Assembly: GCA_049724395.1 (NCBI GenBank)
Contig: JAUGWO010000306.1
Span: 1-42,558, forward strand
Source: Spongospora subterranea f. sp. subterranea
Taxonomy: Eukaryota > Endomyxa: Phytomyxea > Phytomyxea > Plasmodiophorida
Reading direction: 5' to 3'
DNA length: 42,558 bases
The translations under genes and the position numbers were made by a program. The notes beneath the pieces are model-generated. The model was given only the letters and a program-made list of their open reading frames with translations. It was not told where the DNA came from and did not search any database. Position 1 is the stretch's first letter; each line of letters starts with the position of its first letter. Below are positions 8,883 through 20,621 of the stretch, piece after piece.

Positions 8883-11800
8883 ATGATGAAGGCGTCGAGC
8901 GACGGCGTGATGGAATGGGTCGACACACTGGACCAACACATCGTCGACCGATCGCAATCGATCGCCGCCCAATTCAGCAACGGGTTCCGGTTCTCGCTCA
9001 TTCTCCATCGCCTGGGGCTGATTCCCTCGTCGGTCCAGCGCAGGTCGCCGACGAGCCATTTCGCCGTTCGCCCTCGGCTGACCTCCCCCTCGTTCAGGTA
9101 TCGCGACGATCGTCAACCGCAGACGATCCTGTCGAATTTCTCGCAATTGTCCACCGACCTTCTCCTATCGCTATCGGTATCTCTGTCGAAACGACTCGTC
9201 AACGACATCATCTTTGCCCGACCGAAATCGGCGGTTCATCTCATCGCTCGAATACGATCGTCCGTCCAACACAACCTCGATAAAGTAGCTCCTCTCCCTT
9301 CAGCGATATGTTGTCTTGGAAACCGAACCCGTTTTTCCCTGGTGCAGTTGATGAAAACAGAGGAAGTCGGTGAATTGCGCCACGACGACAACGTATCGAC
9401 GAAGATTGATCGCGACGATCTGTTGACCGAGATGGTCACCGATTCTGATTCCCGACCGGTACCGTCCCAAACCCTAATTCTGCGACGGTTCTACGAACAG
9501 CAAAAGGTGAGGCCAAAACCAAAACCCACAAAACCGAACCGCGTTCATTGGACCAATCGCTGTCGTTTGTGTGGTCGACGATCTGACGTGGAAATCAGAT
9601 TTCCGAGATCGAGGTCGAAGCGGAGTTAGCTCGTGAACGAGCCGATCAGCGGATCGCCATTCGGGAGCTGCACCAATCGGTTCTCGACCGACAGGTCGAA
9701 CAGCACACACACTGTGCTGGCGTATTCGATGTGCAATCCGGAACTGAGTGTGTCAAGGGCAGATTGGCAAAAAGCGTCGCGACGACCGGATCGAGCACAG
9801 GCGTGCTGTGGCCCGTCAACGGCGGCTGCAGATGGCCAACGAGCGGAACCAGGTAATCAATTTCCCAGAAACATCGTGGAACAACATCATCGCCCCAGAA
9901 ACCGTTGCGAAATTCTGTCACACCCATTAATCGCCACTGACTCTGTCGATGACGATGTCTCAGTTAGTTGCCGAACTGAAAGCCCGACACATCAGGGAGA
10001 ATCGATCGGTAAATGCCGGTCGGATTGTCGCTGAATCGTGCCGCCATGATCTCGTAAAACACTATTCGCGTTTTGTTGTTTTTTCAAAATGAACGCGTTC
10101 GACCACTGTAGTTGTTGGGACTCGATGGGAATCTGTTTTTTTTTGTTTCGGAATGACGCTGTTTCGTCAGCCAGAAACGGTGATTTCGTTGATCTGATCC
10201 GGATCGCAGACCGTCTTTGACGATCACGTCCGACGTCTGTCGAGCGTGGCGCCAGATTGTGATGACAACGATGATGTTCGGCGGCGCGCCGTTCCGGTCG
10301 ATCACGATGGCGACGTACTGGCGCTGATCGAGACGCTATCGCGTCGGTTACCGACGCAACAGGTGATGGACGAGGAAGCCAGGAACATTGTGGAATCGGT
10401 ACGGAAATGGGTTTCACGCTCCCCCAATTGACGTTCTCGTGGGCGCGCAGTTGAAGAATCGCGCTGAAGCCGAGCGATGGGGACGGAAACAGACTCTGAT
10501 TCGGCGACAGAAACTCCTGGAGATGGCCAGGCAACAACAGGGTGATGACGACGCCGCTGAACAAGTCGCACAGATCGATATCCCTCATAAACCCAGTATT
10601 TATCCCATTACATCTTCACACCATTTTCACAATTGTGTATTTTTTTTACGACCCGTTTTTGTCTTTGATTTGAGTGAAAAATCGTTTGCTTTTCCAATTG
10701 ATCGCAGTAAAAATGCGTTTTTTATTTTGTTTCTAACAAAAGTTGAAAACGGATTGAATTTTGGGAATTCGGGGCAACGCCGTTCGGAGTCGTGGGCCGT
10801 TTGAAACTGAATCTGCGACGATTGGCGAGTTGATGATATCGGGCAGGGGACGACGCCGATCGTGCGAGATTGTGGGAGTCGCGACAGGTCCAGGAGTCGT
10901 TCGATCGCGACGACCGTCGGGTGGCCCACCGGCTCTGGCTGGGTCAATATGACGATCGCTGCCGGCAGTTGGACGCCGATCGATCGGTGGCCGACTGGGC
11001 TAATCGCCAGATCGCCACCGCCGCCGTCGTTAGCCAGGACGATCAGGTTCGTTGCCCCATAGCCCGACGACACCCATTCCCGCCCATCGATCATTCGGTT
11101 GTGTGTCGCCAGGCTATAGCGCCAACGACCAGATTCTGCCGGGGAATCCTAAAACGTATTCTGGTCAATATCGACTATTGTCGTCGTCAACCCAGGTACA
11201 GTATTAGCACCGCCTTCGCCGATCGGAAAACACGGTTTCCGAGTTTGATCTCGTGCGACACAGACACGAAATGTTGTTCGGGAATATCGACGACGATGTG
11301 GAAACGATTGCGGTTTCCCCTGAACGTATCCAGGGATATCTGTCGGCCAGACCGTGCCTGTATCCGACGATTCCCGAGTTCGTGGCGCATTGCCAGCGCG
11401 CCGTCGACTCCGGCCCCGTCAAACAGCACCCGACCAGACGTACGTCAGGAAAACGATCGCGACCGCGATCGGTTCGCGGGAGCAACTGATTGACGTCTAT
11501 CGTTCAGTGCCTAACACGATCGTGAAGATGATATTGTCGGGACCGAACACGAGTTCGATCGGGGAATCGGTTCAACAGCAGTTCATCGTCCCGACGCTTC
11601 AGTTCGACGCTGCACTGGAGCGAATTAAATCCGGAACCGATGGTGATTTCTGTGTTTTCGCCACAGTTTCTGGGATCGTTGGTCGACGGGCACTGAATAT
11701 GTTGTGGTGATTGGGCGACCAGGCGGAAGCGATGTGGACTGGCTGAAATCGGCGAGTAAAGCGCTGAACCACGCCAAGAACCCGGCGCCGTTATCGCTGT

Positions 11801-13149
11801 TGACGGAGGCGGCGAATCGCCTTGCACCGCCAACACAATCCTGGGTACTGGTTAACGTCCCTGATCCCGTCACCGACGCCATTGTGTCGTCCGATCCTTC
11901 GGTCCTCGTCATCAGATATTGTGGTAATGTTCCTTGACGTTTGGGCCAAACGAGTCCCGATTCGGTTTCCACGGAACCGACGCCCATTGTTGATGTTTTT
12001 CGGTGTTTGCGTTTGCGATGAACGGACTGAGAACGGACTGACTCAGATGAGGAGATCGGATCGGTTGTCCAGAGGATAGCGGATCATGTCGTCGCAGAGG
12101 AATTGCGCCACGATTGCGTGTTTAGGCCGGCGAAGACGCCAGGCGTCCTGGAATATGGCCCGGCCCAGCAGCTCGTACAGGTTAGCGGTGTTCGTTTGGC
12201 CAATCAGGCGCCGATCCGTTGATCTCGAAACCGCTGTTTGCCGCTGTCACACAGTTGTGGGATCAGATCGAGAACGACCAGCGAGCGACCGCCGCTAGAA
12301 CCTTGAGATCGTCCTGTCGCCTCACACATCAAGCCGTCAGAACCGCCATCGCATCAATGGAATCATTCATCGCCGCCGCCAAATGACGACTCCATGTTTG
12401 CCAATATTGATATTTTTCCATCTCCTGTACGAACCACAAATCTTAGCGTTATTTCCTGATCTAATTCGAACGACTGTCCGAAATTAGTTTGGCAAAAACG
12501 ATAGTCAAAGTTTTGAAGAAAATCCAATTTTGAAAGCACAATATGTCGAGAACCGCGACATTTTGTCTACAATTGGACGTGAAGATCGAAATGGAAAAAC
12601 TCCTCGTAGAACAGCCAAACTGTTTGACGTTTTCACAAACCCACCGATTTTTGAAAAAGTTTGGAATTTTTGAGGGTTCGAAGAACTGGCGGTTTGGCGA
12701 CAACCCGTGGAATTGACACGTTCTGGTGCAGAGAGAGGACGATACTCCAGATCTGGAATACGATGAGCAGATGTGGACCATAGCGGAACGACATAGGTTC
12801 TCGTTGGAGAAAGAGCTGGAAGGCAATCCGTTGGCGGTGTTCCCCGATATGATCCAACGAATATATCGAGGTCAGTGTGGCGCCGCCCGAGAGAACAACA
12901 CGATCCTGATCGGGGATGGATGCAGAGCTGCTGGCCGACGAGATCCAGAGCGATGAACGTGTGAGGTCCTGGATCACGTCGTATTACGAAGCGATCCTCG
13001 CTTCGAAGCCAGATTGGCCAGGGACGGCGGGTGTGGGCAAGGAAATCGGCCAGTTGTGCGATCAGCTACAGGATCGGGATCAGCGACGAATCGCGAAACT
13101 AACGACGGGTTTAGGTCAACTCAAAGACAAAATAGTGGAGGTGACATAG
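8883..13149 (+). CDS. SPEF2/CPC1-like flagellar central-pair protein, multi-exon
   Basis: The N-terminus matches the calponin-homology-like domain of SPEF2/CPC1: FSNGFRFSLILHRLGLI, then ILSNFSQLSTDLLLSLSVSLSKRLVNDIIFARPKS in family order. A probable 69-bp intron (9029-9097) restores the usual spacing. Coiled-coil exons follow, e.g. ISEIEVEAELARERADQR (from 9599), QIGKKRRDDRIEHRRAV (9763-9852), LVAELKARHIREN (from 9964) and LWESRQVQESFDRDDRR (near 10880), separated by GT..AG introns of 67-111 bp. A nucleotide-kinase-like stretch (KMILSGPNTSSIGES near 11530; SWVLVNVPDP near 11840) lacks the P-loop lysine. LWDQIENDQRATAARTL (near 12270) fits the family's later segment. The last exons (to 12870, then 12926-13149; intron GTCAGT..GCAG) are less sure members. 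In the family the protein sits in the C1b projection and is needed for normal flagellar beating. Several internal splice sites, near 10030-10250, 10590-10850, 11660-11720 and 12385-12730, are unresolved. Confidence 0.62.
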
Positions 13150-13337
13150 AAATCCATTTTGACAGTCAACAAATCGACAGTTACTCAGAGGGGAATGATT
13201 GATCAGGAACGGGTCAACGCTGATGATCAATGGATAAGGTATCGGTCATCGACAGGGGACACGCGAATCGATCGACCGAAAGTTAAAGTTGATTACAGTG
13301 CAATTCTACATATCGACTATGCGATTTAGGAGAGACA

Positions 13338-13343
13338 AATAAA
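13338..13343 (+). terminator. Possible poly(A) signal AATAAA
   Basis: An AATAAA lies about 190 bp after the last stop of the plus-strand flagellar gene and just before the 3' end of the convergent nucleoporin gene. Position and motif fit a polyadenylation signal for the plus-strand gene; a chance match is possible. Confidence 0.3.
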
Positions 13344-13394
13344 ATTGATCGACCGATGTGTGAAAAATAGATTTGTATAGGTTTATGAAGCAGA

Positions 13395-16300
13395 TCAACG
13401 CTTCCGGACGGAGCGCTTGGCTTTCACCATTGCCCGGCCTTGAGATGAAACGCCATGTGAGAACGAGGCACCTAATCCCTCGGCACCCGGCTCGAAACTG
13501 AAGGCTGGGGCAAACTGTTGTTGGCCAAGTTGAGGTTGCTGCTGTACGGGTTGGGATGAAAACCCTTGGAAGGCGGGAGTTGGGGTAGCCTGTGCAGGAG
13601 AAGGGAAAGTACCGCCTGGCTGGAACTGTCCTGTTTGCTGAAAGGAGGGAAATTGGAATGGTTTTTCGGTTGATGCCGCAGGACCACCGAACCCGAAACC
13701 TGTAGAAGGAGCAGGAGTAGATTCGAAACCACTGGATGTTTGATTAGAAGACCCCAAACTAGAAAGAGCTGGAGGGGCAGTAGCTCCAAAGTTATTGTTC
13801 GCATTGAAGGCAAACTGAGTCGATTGCTGTGAAGAACCAAATATCCCGCCGGTTGAGGGTGCAAAGGGCGAAGGAGACGCTGACGTAGAGGTACCAAAGA
13901 GAGGGGCGGCGTCGGATGCAGGGGCGGCTGACGAAGAGGTGCCAAAGAGAGGGGCGGCGGCTGACGCAGGAACCGTTGACGAAGAGGTGCCAAAATGAGG
14001 AGCGGCGCCTGAGGCAGGGGCAGCGCCAAACCCGGCTGATGGCGCTGTTGGTTTGGAGTCAAATTGAGAACCAAACAGTGTTGGAGCCACTGTCGAAGTT
14101 GCTGAAGCACCAAACAGGGTGGACGGTGTCATTCCAAACTGCAAAGGAGCGGCAGAGATGGAGGTGCCAAATTGGGCACCTGTAGGAGCCGTTGTTGCTG
14201 CAGAAGACCCAAGTTGCAAAGGAGCGGCAGCAGCTGTTGACGATGTACCAAACGGAGCAGCAGTGTCTGATGAAGTGCCAAACGGGGCAGAATGTGAGCT
14301 AAATTTGAACCCGGAGGCCGCACTAGATGCAGGAGCAACAGGAAATGTAGGCGAAATTGAATCAGAGTCACCATCAACTGACATAGACGGGCCAGCGCCT
14401 GAATCAAAGTTCGCTGAAGTTACGGATTTCCCAACATTAAAAATTGGAGCGGAAAATGACGCAGGTGCAGACGAAGGGGGTTGGACAGCCGACCCGAAAG
14501 AAAAAGAGATCGGTGCGGTCGTCGGATTATCAACTTCAGGCGCCGGAATAGCCGGGGTTGACGATGAAATGGAAGAACCAGAAGCTAAAGATGGCGTACC
14601 AAATGAGAACGCGGGAGTAGCTGCGGTTTTGGTAGGCTCAACCGAAGGAAACGGAGCCGGCTTGAATTCAAACGCCGCACCAGGCTGCACCTTTGGGGTG
14701 GATACACTGCCCTCAAACAGAGATGATGGAGTATTGATTTTTTCTACAGGCTTCACTGGAGACACCGAAGGTTTGGAAATCTCAGCGCTGGGAATGAACG
14801 CGAAAGTTGCGGCAGAAGGTTGATTTACACCAATCTTTGCTGATGAAGACGAAGGCAACGATGCAGCAGGCTGCTCTTGTGCAGGCGATAAACTGCTTCC
14901 AGCAAACGTATTCGATTCTTGCCTGACTCTTTTGGTTACAAACGCTTCAGAATTTTTGATGCAACTATTCGCTGGAACTTCGAGGTCTTTGGGGAAACCA
15001 AATGTCGTTTCGGAAGTCGTACCGGGATTCTGCTTGATCTGTGAACGAGCAGGAACCTCATCGCCCTGTTTTGTATCACTCGGCTCTGGGACGACCTTGG
15101 GAGCTGAATTTTGAGTAGATGATGTAACGAATTGTGGCAAACGTCGGGGCAGGAACGGAACCACTGACCGGAACTCCTGACGAGAATGAAAATTTCGGAG
15201 TCGATTCAGATTTAGCTCTCGAGTCGTTTTCGGATAATGCTTGGTCCTGAATTGCCGGTAATTGAAAAGAAAACATACTTGGTTTACTCGGGTCAAAAGG
15301 CTTCAGCACACAAGAAGCTGGAGCAGTTGATGGGGCTACGCTTGAAGATTAACAAGAGAAAAACAAATATACAAACAATAACCTTCAGGTTGCCGGCACT
15401 CAGAGTGGTCGACATCATCGAGGTCTAATTCACACACCGGGCACAGCGACGACTCTTGTTGTGACGGTGCACTGACGTTAGCCGAAGCCGGGGCTCCGAA
15501 TCCAGATGAACCCGTCGAAGGCAGCGTAAAACTGACTCCCGACGATGCTGTATTTGCTTCGGGTGTCGGGATAGAAAAAGGGGGCCCCTAAACATAATTA
15601 ACAGCAACGAAAGTTCGTCGACAACCATACACGTACAAAAGAAGCAGTCGTTCCTTTTTTTGGAGACGTTTTAGGTTCGTTGATGGCAGGAGACTTCTGA
15701 AACAAAATCATTGATAGAAACCACAAATTACTTAGAAACAAACATTGGATCCAATTTCCGTGGTGGAGGCAGCAGGAACTGTTTCAAGCTTATCTGACGC
15801 TTTCTCTGTTTGTGATGCAGGTTGCGACGCCAGCGACGCTGGAGGCGGGGGAGGCCGAAGTTTAAACGAAGGTTTTTCTACTGGCTGCTCAGCCTAAAGT
15901 CAAGCTCAATGAAAATCGAAATAAACCTGCAATGACCGTTTTGAACCTGTTTATGCCTAGCAGGAACCCTGAACGGGGTACGGGGTTGAAGACGTGATCT
16001 GGATCCTAGATCCTCTGATCGAATAAGCGGAACTGACATTGCATTCATCGACGATAAAATCGATCGAGCAGTTTTGGAAGTGCATGATAAGTCCTAACTG
16101 AGTGTTAGACAGAAAACAGTGACATATAAAGCATCCTGACGCGAATATCATGGGTGCTGGTTTGCATTTGGGGAAACGACAAGTGGATGGGACCGTGTAC
16201 TGGGCCGGAAAGCGAATCTCTCCTAGTGGGACGCTGGCTTGTCATCCGATGAACCGGAGCAACGGACGGTCTCCTCAATGTGTTCTATCGCAAAAATTAG

Positions 16301-17112
16301 ACCCACACAGCAACACCCACAACTAGCACACACGTTGAATTGTGAGACCAATCTTCTTTGAGTTGGCGACCTTTCACTATCGGAAAATTCTGCGGCTTCT
16401 TCAGAGGCGACAAGGTTCTCCTTCATAACAGACATGTAGCTATGACAAAATAAGAATTCCATGGTGAAACCTCGCAATAACAAACCGATCAAACTCTGCT
16501 TTTGAAAACCCAACTTTGGCTTTTTTCATCATCGCTTCGTCTAACGCCTCCCTAGAGTCGCTTGGCCGTCTTTTTAAGGAGTTAATACCATTTGCATGAT
16601 TCCGGGCCCGCTCCTTAGCGTGCCGAATAAGTGATGCTTGCATAGATTCGCGATTCGTGGACAACGGAAGGCCTGTACGGTTCCATTAGGTAAAATCAGA
16701 CAAAATTGACACATCAAACGCACCTTCTTCGCTAACAATTTGCCTGATCTCACCATAGGTAAAATCTGAAATATCCCGTCCCTTCCATTTTACACTTGGA
16801 GCCTCCGATTTGTTGTGAATGGGGGTTTCAAGGGCAACCTCTACACTTTCCGCTTGACTGGGCTCAGTTTCATGCTCAGCATTAAACTGAATAAATATAA
16901 CAAAATGAATATGAGAAAATTTGGGAAAAAAAAAATACTCTTGCATCAAAGGTAGATGGTTTAATAAAACTGTAGACAGAATCGACCAGCCGACTCCAGA
17001 ATGGTTTCGATGGAGCAATCTCCGGGTAAGACGGTGTTCTAAGTTCTATATTCCTTCTATCGTACGGGGTAGTCCTGCGAGCAGGCTCTGGTCGCATCCG
17101 ACCATACGACAT
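13395..17112 (-). CDS. FG nucleoporin, NUP153/Nup124/Nup1-like
   Basis: A nuclear-basket nucleoporin. Exons read on the minus strand: 17112-16939, 16886-16724, 16672-16486, 16439-16334, 16284-16141, 16093-15947, 15893-15744, 15696-15637, 15587-15383, 15335 to about 15162, about 15103-13395. Introns 1-9 are 46-53 bp, GT..AG, and keep frame; the tenth junction is the least certain. The product is about 1,070 residues. Residues about 37-52 (PFWSRLVDSVYSFIKP) form an amphipathic helix like the membrane-binding one of NUP153 and Nup1/Nup60. A short Cys-containing segment (CPVCELDLDDVDHSEC) resembles a RanBP2-type zinc finger but lacks a clear fourth cysteine. The last 500 residues carry many FG motifs (LFG, PFG, FGTS, FSFG), which bind transport receptors, and a basic tail (KAKRSVRKR) like the NUP153 C-terminus. 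It is convergent with the flagellar gene, 245 bp away. Confidence 0.82.
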
Positions 17113-17113
17113 T

Positions 17114-17503
17114 GAGCGACCAATTAGGGAGCCTGCAATCCGGACCCGCTACCAAGGTAAAACAGCTGCAATTAACGATCAGAACTGCGGAACAACGCCG
17201 TCACGCCCTACTGTACATACAGGTTGGATGGAGCGGTTGGGTTCGATTCCTAGTATACCGAGTGGTTGAAGGGGCTGGTTGAACGGTGGTTGGCAGAAAT
17301 GAAAGCGCAAATGGCTACACAGATATATTGAGCAGCCACACTGCAGCCACTGAGGCCAGTCAGATATTGGTTGCGCCCGACCCGTCACGTTCGTTGACAA
17401 TTGGCAAATTTGAAAGGCGGATGAGATTCCACATTGAATGGTGGCTAAGAAACCAAAGTTCGTTGGCTCCGTAGAGTATTAATTAATCGAAACATTGTGA
17501 ATT
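17114..17503. other. Upstream region of the nucleoporin gene; no gene seen
   Basis: The region contains the presumed promoter of the minus-strand nucleoporin. The only notable sequence is GGGTTCGATTCC near 17238, a good B-box by itself, but no matching A-box or tRNA fold was found around it. Confidence 0.4.
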
Positions 17504-17710
17504 ATGGAAGGACGCATACAGCCAGAAGATCAGGGGCGCTATTATGGCGGCAGAGGCAGGAATCTATCGCCAGATACCGGTAAAGAAGGAGTTGTGCCTA
17601 AAGTCGAGGGTGAAGGCGAAATAAAACCCGAAAAGCTAGGTGGCGCCTCAGACCCAGACAAACCGGGAGATAAAGGAATCGGCAAAAGCATCACCGAATC
17701 GGGAATCTAA
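17504..17710 (+). CDS. Small hydrophilic hypothetical protein (68 aa)
   Basis: An ATG-started frame of 68 codons, rich in Gly, Lys, Glu, Asp and Pro (GRYYGGRGRN, GEGEIKPEKLGG, DKPGDKGIGKS), with no hydrophobic segment. It looks intrinsically disordered and matches no family I recognise. It lies divergent from the nucleoporin gene with about 390 bp between the starts. Composition alone neither proves nor excludes a real gene. Confidence 0.35.
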   Translation: MEGRIQPEDQGRYYGGRGRNLSPDTGKEGVVPKVEGEGEIKPEKLGGASDPDKPGDKGIGKSITESGI

Positions 17711-17929
17711 TTCGCAGCGCTGATCAACTGCATATTTCGATTTAGTTTAAAATGAAGTTTGTAGTGCTCAGACGCGAGTATCTAGGTGTGAAGCTAAACC
17801 TCGAAGGATTGGAATAATCAACGATCATGAACCCCTTTTGTCCTCATTGCGTAAAATTTCTAATCTTGTACTTTGACCTTGTTTTTGTGAAACAAGGCCA
17901 TTTGTCGTACAGGAAAGGAGAATCTTACT

Positions 17930-18339
17930 TCAATACGTTGATTGTGGATGACCATCTCTCGGACAATATATACGGGTCACGCGGTTAGATAAGTTTATGG
18001 GACCCTGGTTCACTGTCGAATTAATCCACATGGGCAAACCCTCAAAACTGCCCAACAGAGACGCCTTGCTACTGTAGAAAAATATTTCCTCACGCTGGTC
18101 TAATGTGTCCGATCTCTGGAATGTCACTGGTATCCAATTGTCGGAAATCAGAATTTGGCTGCTGTTTTCATCGTGGACGACCAGTTAACAATGTCTGTAT
18201 CATGCCATTTTGCTTCAGATTTTTCAGAGTGGTCGGACATGACTTTTCGCTTCTTCGCCATTTCTATCGAACATTGAATACAAGAATCTATCAGGCTCAG
18301 GTTTGTGGGACGTACTTTGGCCTCTACCATGATCCACAT
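17930..18339 (-). pseudogene. Unassigned minus-strand reading region
   Basis: Two adjoining minus-strand frames (18339-18148 and about 18150-17930) can be read as MWIMVEAKVRPTNLSLIDS..., with a short basic run KKRKV that resembles a nuclear localisation signal, then DNWIPVTFQRSDTLDQREE...RIYCPRDGHPQSTY. They are in different frames and no good intron joins them. No family is recognised; a broken host gene is the simplest reading. Confidence 0.3.
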
Positions 18340-18360
18340 GAAAACAACATATCCACGTAA

Positions 18361-19136
18361 AGCGTAAAAACGTTCTTGATAAAATTTGTCAAAATTGCGC
18401 TGAAGTTTTTAAACTCGGTAAATCGGACCTATATGCTGGGAATGGCGGGAATATAATATTAAAACACTTATGAACTGCTTTATTAAGCACTTACTGCTTT
18501 AATCATTCGGGAACGTGAACGATGACAAACTGTCGTACTGGTCGAGAGTTTATATAATTCAGTAGTCTATGGGGACTTCGAGTTGGATGTATTGCAGAGT
18601 TCATGAGAAATCATCAGCTGGAACGCCTTGTGCAATAACTTGCAATGAGAACGCTTCGTGATATATCTGGCGATCCAACTCGAGAAAAATGGTTCACTGT
18701 GATGAACAGTAATTCTAGATGATTTTCAGTTTGAACAATCATAGTAACATCGAACGAAAATTCAACAAACACCGGTATTCAAGAAAGCTCGTTCTGATTC
18801 TCCGGCCAAAAGGTCATCGATGGCAGCGTTTGACCATCAACGTGATCGCTACTCATGATGACCTTTTGGCCGGGGATTCAGGATGAGCTCTACACGGGTA
18901 TCCCTTCGATGCTATCAGATCTATGAGCGGACTGATTACCGAAACGACGTTGATTCTTCTGACAAACAACCGCGTGTGGAACGCCATTTATGCGCCTGGG
19001 CAATGACTATCCCCTTTGGTGTTCGACATCGTCGGAATCAACGATTGTGAACTGCAAACTATCTGGGATTCAGGTGGATAAGCGCGCACATCAGTGGACA
19101 CCAGAGAAGCCGTGTTTTGTCTGAATCGTCCAGTGC
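18361..19136. other. No gene seen; one hairpin
   Basis: Apart from the inverted repeat at 18793-18883, nothing recognisable was found on either strand. Confidence 0.5.
18793..18883. repeat. Hairpin-forming inverted repeat
   Basis: CCGGCCAAAAGGTCATC at 18802-18818 is followed, after a 38-bp loop, by its exact complement at 18857-18873. Weaker pairing extends outward to about 26 bp arms. It could be the end structure of a small foldback element or a hairpin RNA; there is no direct evidence for either. Confidence 0.8.
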
Positions 19137-19442
19137 TTGAATGTTATGAAGGCGCGCAGAATGTCAAGTCCCCCCTATGCGCTGCTGTCCTCAACTAGTT
19201 GTGGGGTTAGAACTGTTGCACTGACGCAAACACTGATCCCATCGAAACATGACGAAAACATTCTCGTTTATCGTGATCGGGTAGAAACTGGAGAGCAATT
19301 TTCAGACGAAAGCCTATCAATCATGGTCTCTTCGAACAGGATTGCAAACAGAGAATATGTACCATCTTCAAAACAGCTGATGTCGGTTGTAGAGTTAGGT
19401 AGGTTGACGAAGGGCCACTGGTTAGATAAAATGATGCCATGA
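19137..19442 (+). CDS. Hypothetical ORF (101 aa), possibly decayed
   Basis: An open frame of 101 codons without hydrophobic segments or any recognised motif. It lies just upstream of the copia fossil and could be part of it or of another decayed insert. It is listed because it is the only long frame in this stretch. Confidence 0.2.
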   Translation: MNVMKARRMSSPPYALLSSTSCGVRTVALTQTLIPSKHDENILVYRDRVETGEQFSDESLSIMVSSNRIANREYVPSSKQLMSVVELGRLTKGHWLDKMMP

Positions 19443-19699
19443 TTTATCAATGCTCAAATAATTGCGATTGATTGAACCCCCTTCCTTTAGTTTAGCGTAC
19501 TTCACAAAACAAACACCTCGGGCTGCAAGAAAAAGGTGATTAACTCATGCTTGTTTGAGCGAAGTTCTGGGTCTGCAGAATACGATTTCGACAATAAAAC
19601 CTACGTGAAAGAATACATTCGAATGTTAGTCGACTTTCGATGAATTGAGCATGGCTTCATTGATAACCGGTTGCAATTTTTGAATGTACTGAACCATGT

Positions 19700-20600
19700 T
19701 TCCCAATGAATATTCCTCCGGTAAACACTACATGCTCTGAATCCGACGGCGCTAAAGATGCAGAATTCCAAACCGTAGAATATTACGCTCACCCGGACGA
19801 TGCCCCAGCAATTGAACAGACTTTGCCGCGCTGGTCTAGCCTCCTGACGTTTGGACGTGAAGTGCACAGGAACCTCCAGTGTGGACATCACATAAGGTTG
19901 CACTGATGATGATTCGGCAGGTGATCCCGAGACAAAAAAATCGACTTCAGTTTTTGTCTTCATGTTCGTGGACGTCTAAGATACAATGGTCCGTCTATCT
20001 GGCATCTGTTGAAGCTGAAAACAACGCCATGTGTTCAGCTCCGAGAGAAGACTACTTGCTACGACAATTTTGCAAGGAGCTCGAATTTTTACTCTCAAAA
20101 CCCGGCAACCATGTTCGAGGATAATCGTGGATGCGCCGCCATCAATGAAACCCTCGTGTTGCCGCTCGGTCGACAGTGGCCAGAGCAGGTGGCTATGAGA
20201 CAAGAGGAAAAGATGACGAGATAATACAAGAGTGTTCATTACGGGAGAAAGAGAGTAAAAGTGGATTGAGCAGGGGAGAAACAGCAAACACGCCGGACCA
20301 AGCACATTGATGTAAAGTATCACTTTACACAACAACCTGGTCGATGAGCGACCTCAAGCAGATGTAGCCCCGGACGCCAGACGCAATGTGACTGATGTCA
20401 TAACGAAATGGGCATAGCTCACATAATTATCACCTCGAGGGGATCTGATTAAATACGAGGTCAAAATGTTGAATAGGGCGCCGCGTTGCCGACTTGCCAG
20501 CGCCCTCAGATTGCACGGCCGGCAATTGAGCAATATAATCACGACTGACCTGACCTGATACGGGTTTTATAAATAAATTCGACTGTGTCACCTCGCTAAA
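19700..20600 (+). mobile_element. Copia fossil: RNase H end and start of 3' LTR
   Basis: Plus-strand remnants of the copia RNase H domain are visible: SWTSKIQWSVYLASVEAENN (about 19970-20030) and the KHIDVKYHF-like end (about 20290-20330). They are followed by a polypurine tract (CTCGAGGGGA) and an LTR-like start near 20445. The tract and LTR start resemble those at about 36800 on the minus strand, so both belong to one family. It is truncated, carries several breaks and is old. Confidence 0.7.
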
Positions 20601-20621
20601 CAGTATTGATCATTTCCATAG

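Noticed and set aside
8679-9146. Minus-strand 155-codon frame overlapping the flagellar gene start
   Set aside because: It is Arg-rich with no motif, and lies antisense to the CH-like domain on the plus strand.
13916-14823. Plus-strand open frames over the nucleoporin gene
   Set aside because: They are the antisense of the FG-repeat exon; the minus strand has motifs, splicing and a coherent product.
17193-17270. A tRNA gene suggested by GGGTTCGATTCC and CCGAGTGGTTGAAGG
   Set aside because: The B-box-like word has a usable T stem, but no acceptor stem or A-box lies at the right distance, and the D-arm-like word comes after it rather than before.
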